From JASLDZ01 sp964242625 (GTDB lineage: Bacteria; Pseudomonadota; Alphaproteobacteria; Caulobacterales; Caulobacteraceae), in the NCBI GenBank assembly GCA_964242625.1, contig CAXTAO010000009.1, positions 27,506 to 91,505 on the forward strand: DNA of 64,000 nucleotides, given 5' to 3'. The translations under genes and the position numbers were made by a program. This document shows positions 61,812 to 64,000 of the stretch, in pieces; positions within the stretch are counted from its first letter, which is position 1; each line of letters starts with the position of its first letter. The notes below the pieces were generated by a model. The model was not told the DNA's origin. It made no database searches and was given only the letters and a program-made list of their open reading frames with translations.

Positions 61812-62654
61812 GTGACCCCTCCGGCTTCTTCCGAGCCTCCCGCGACCGACGAGGCGCGCCGTGCGGCGCGGAGCCTCCTGGGCTTCTGGGCCGACGCGGG
61901 CGTGGATGCGGCCCTGGCCGATGCGCCGGTCGACCGGCTGGCTGCGACGCCCGCGCGGACGAGCGCCGACCCGACGGCGCCCGCTAGAACCGTCGAGCCG
62001 CCCTCCCGCCCCATCCACGCCGCGAACGCGGACGCGACGGCTTCGCTGGAGAGCGCGGTCGCGCGCGCGTCCGCCGCGACCGATCTAGCGGCGCTGGTGG
62101 AGGCGGCGGCGGCCTTTGCCGCGGCGGCGCACGGCCGGGCGGCCCCGCCGTCGCTCCTGATCCACGGCTCCGCCGCGCCCTTGGTCGCCTGGGTGACCGA
62201 AGCGCCCGATGCGGAGGACGAGGCGGCGGGGCGCCCTTTCGCGGGTCCGGCCGGGCGCCTTCTGCAGCGCATGACGGCGGCCGCGGGCCTGGAGGGGCGG
62301 GTGCTCCACCTCGTCGCCTCGCCCCGCCGCGGCCAGCCCGGCGCCGGACCGGACGTCGCCGCCGCCACCCTCCATGCGCCCTTCCTGGAACGCGCGCTCG
62401 AGCTCGCGGCGCCCTTGGCGTTGGTGCTGGCGGGGTCGGGCGCGCTCCGCGCCGTCACCGGTTCGGACGAGCCGATCCTCAAGGCGCACGGACGCCTGCG
62501 GCCGTGGACCGGCGCGCATTTCGGCGTCGCCCTGCCCGTGCTGCCGACCTTCGCGCCGGCCGCGCTCCTGGGCCAGCCCGTGCTCAAGGCTCGCGCGTGG
62601 CGCGACATCCTGACACTCCTGGCGCGCATCGACTCTCCCGTTTCAGGCCCGTAA
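61812..62654 (+). CDS. Uracil-DNA glycosylase superfamily protein, degenerate (no Fe-S cysteines)
   Basis: A 280-residue protein. VTEAPDAEDEAAGRPFAGPAGRLLQRMTAAAGLEGRVLHLV aligns by eye with the GEAPGAEEDRQGRPFVGRAG-type motif of family 4/5 UDGs, and LPVLPTFAPAALLGQPVLKARAWRDILTLL aligns with the C-terminal LPTxHPAxLL...W.DL motif. However there is no cysteine at all, so the 4Fe-4S ligands are missing; the Gly-Glu-Ala-Pro catalytic start reads TEAP, and the motif-2 His is Ala (TFAP). The N-terminal 110 residues are Ala-rich and unconserved. Probably a non-catalytic relative. GTG 61812. Confidence 0.75.
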   Translation: MTPPASSEPPATDEARRAARSLLGFWADAGVDAALADAPVDRLAATPARTSADPTAPARTVEPPSRPIHAANADATASLESAVARASAATDLAALVEAAAAFAAAAHGRAAPPSLLIHGSAAPLVAWVTEAPDAEDEAAGRPFAGPAGRLLQRMTAAAGLEGRVLHLVASPRRGQPGAGPDVAAATLHAPFLERALELAAPLALVLAGSGALRAVTGSDEPILKAHGRLRPWTGAHFGVALPVLPTFAPAALLGQPVLKARAWRDILTLLARIDSPVSGP

Positions 62655-62704
62655 CGGTTCGGCTCCGGCAGCCCGAAGTGCGGGCGTCACCGCGACCGAG
62701 CTCC

Positions 62705-63700
62705 ATGCGTCCCCGTTTCCGACCCCTCGCTCCCCGTTTGCGGACCGCCCTGTTTGGCGTCGCGGCGGTTCTGGTGGCCACGTTCGGCGCCCATACGGGC
62801 GCGGTGGCGGGAGCGGCCGGAGGGTCGGATGCGGCGCGGGACGCCTTCACTCATGGGGACGTGGCGCGCGCCGAGTCGCTCGCCAGCGCCGCGCACGATA
62901 GCTGGGTCGGCGGTCTCGCCGCCTTCCGCCTGCAGAACTTCACGGTCGCCATGCAGCACTTCGCGGCGGTGGCCGACGACCGCTCCAGGAGCGACGGCGC
63001 CCGCGCCGCCGCCGGCTACTGGGCGTCGCGCGCCGCCGAAAAGGCGGGCGACGCCTCCAAGGGCGCCGACTACCTCAAGCTCGCCGCCGCCTTCCCCCGC
63101 ACCTTCTACGGGCTGATCGCCGAGCGGCGCCTCGCGCTGCAGGGCGGCATGGCGAAGGCGACGGAAGGGGCGGCCTCTGTGCTGGGCGCCCTGCCCCGTC
63201 CCGAGTTGGCCCCCGCCGGCGGCTTCACCATCGCCAAGTCGCTGGTCTACGCCATCGTGCTGCGCGAAAGCCGGTTCAACGCCCAGGCGCGCGGCGGGTC
63301 GGCCTACGGCCTGATGCAGCTGACGCCCGATACCGCGGCGCGCGTCACCGGCGACCGCCACTTCGCCTCCAACCCCGCTCGCCTCCACGACGCATCGGTG
63401 AACCTGCGCGTCGGGCAGACCTATGTCGCCAAGCTGCTCTCCATGGTGGGCGGCGACCTCCTCCGCGGGCTCGCGGCCTACAACGCCGGCCCGGGCATGC
63501 TGACGCGCGCGCCCGGCACCCAGGGCGGCGACTCGCTGATGGCGCTGGAGAGCCTGCCGGGCGCCACCACCCGCGACTTCGTGCAGAAGGTGATGCTGAA
63601 CTACTGGACCTACCGCCGGGCGTTCGGGGCCGCCTCCTCCCCCTCACTGGACGCCGCGGCGTCGGGCGGCAAGCTGGTTTTGGCTTCGCTGGACGACTGA
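62705..63700 (+). CDS. Lytic transglycosylase (SLT domain)
   Basis: A 331-residue exported protein. Signal peptide (about 1-36), a helical, TPR-like N-terminal part (residues 40-150) and an SLT catalytic domain: VYAIVLRESRFNAQARGGSA with catalytic Glu188, YGLMQLTPDTAARVTG, NPARLHDASVNLRVGQTYVA, and LLRGLAAYNAGPGM. It cleaves peptidoglycan between MurNAc and GlcNAc with 1,6-anhydro-MurNAc formation. It follows the UDG-like gene by 50 bp and may be co-transcribed. Confidence 0.93.
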   Translation: MRPRFRPLAPRLRTALFGVAAVLVATFGAHTGAVAGAAGGSDAARDAFTHGDVARAESLASAAHDSWVGGLAAFRLQNFTVAMQHFAAVADDRSRSDGARAAAGYWASRAAEKAGDASKGADYLKLAAAFPRTFYGLIAERRLALQGGMAKATEGAASVLGALPRPELAPAGGFTIAKSLVYAIVLRESRFNAQARGGSAYGLMQLTPDTAARVTGDRHFASNPARLHDASVNLRVGQTYVAKLLSMVGGDLLRGLAAYNAGPGMLTRAPGTQGGDSLMALESLPGATTRDFVQKVMLNYWTYRRAFGAASSPSLDAAASGGKLVLASLDD

Positions 63701-63764
63701 TCCGCGCGAGCGATCGCGCGCCCTCGTTCTTGTAATGTTCTAGTGGGCGGCGCAGGGTGAGACC

Positions 63765-64000
63765 ATGCCGCCGGTCACCGCCGTGCGCGGCCGGGGCGCG
63801 GTCTCCAACCGCTCGGGCCGCTATGAACCCCAGGTCGTCGAGAGCTTCGACGACGGCTGGACCGACGACGACGCGCCCGCGCCCAAGCTCGCCACCACGC
63901 TGACCGCGGAGCGCGCAAGGGCGATCATCAGCCGCAACACGAGCCCCGACCTCGGCTTCGACCAGGCGATCAACACCTATCGCGGCTGCGAGCACGGCTG
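63765..64000 (+). CDS. Radical SAM protein, PA0069 family, N-terminal part cut by window edge
   Basis: From ATG 63765 an open frame of 78 codons runs off the right edge. GRGAVSNRSGRYE and the later LGFDQAINTYRGCEHGC match the start of PA0069/Rv2578c-type radical SAM proteins, where the final His-Gly-Cys is the first of the CxxxCxxC cluster ligands. Members are of unknown function, often near DNA repair genes. GGGTGAG sits six bases before the start. Confidence 0.85.
   Translation, partial: MPPVTAVRGRGAVSNRSGRYEPQVVESFDDGWTDDDAPAPKLATTLTAERARAIISRNTSPDLGFDQAINTYRGCEHG

Overview
The window is a GC-rich (about 70 percent or more by eye), densely coded chromosomal segment of an alphaproteobacterium, most likely a member of the Caulobacterales. 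Pointers are the lgt / MidA-type methyltransferase / pgeF operon, the glyQ-glyS-ppdK order, a TonB-dependent receptor of the large Xanthomonas/Caulobacter sugar-receptor type, an ETF-ubiquinone oxidoreductase, a cyoABCD quinol oxidase and a possible EcfG-type stress promoter. The order-level placement is inference; no rRNA is present to confirm it.

Layout. 1-1168: the left edge carries the N-terminal part of a tyrosine-recombinase-like integrase beside a tRNA-Ile2(CAU) gene, so the window probably begins inside an integrated element. 1281-9805: housekeeping genes (two SIMPL proteins around panD, the lgt-methyltransferase-pgeF operon, two alpha/beta hydrolases, a YpfJ-type zinc protein, a small coiled-coil protein). 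9959-14004: the cyoABCD operon on the minus strand. 14180-16509: a cobalamin riboswitch driving a BtuB-like receptor. 16606-21317: enoyl-CoA hydratase, flavin reductase family protein, SleB-type wall hydrolase, PEP-CTERM protein, an orphan HicB-like protein and two small stress proteins (CsbD, GlsB/YeaQ).

21476-43557 is a carbohydrate-utilisation region. Its left half has a LamG-GH2 enzyme overlapping a ROK sugar kinase, a sugar-porter MFS transporter divergent from a ROK regulator, a large TonB-dependent receptor and a GH28 enzyme. Its right half has a GH5 enzyme, a periplasmic alpha-amylase, an alpha-glucosidase, a sodium:solute symporter and a LacI regulator. Together they would take up glycans across the outer membrane, cut them in the periplasm and import and phosphorylate the sugars. 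A minus-strand trio of less certain role (phosphoesterase, membrane protein, outer-membrane barrel) sits between the halves. The LacI gene is followed by a 610-bp imperfect inverted repeat, the most unusual non-coding structure in the window.

44247-64000: thiolase, PRISE-type reductase, a Dcm-like cytosine methyltransferase with a Vsr endonuclease (separated by a small membrane protein and cysK), a DUF4337 protein, ppdK-glyS-glyQ, a fasciclin protein, ispE with a TPR lipoprotein, ETF-QO, a degenerate uracil-DNA-glycosylase-like protein, a lytic transglycosylase and the start of a radical SAM protein. No CRISPR array, complete insertion sequence, rRNA or recognised defence island was seen. The best candidates for something undescribed are the long inverted repeat, the AT-rich triple half-site before the TonB receptor, the cysteine-free UDG-like protein, the low-GC patch inside glyS, and the phosphoesterase/membrane/barrel trio.
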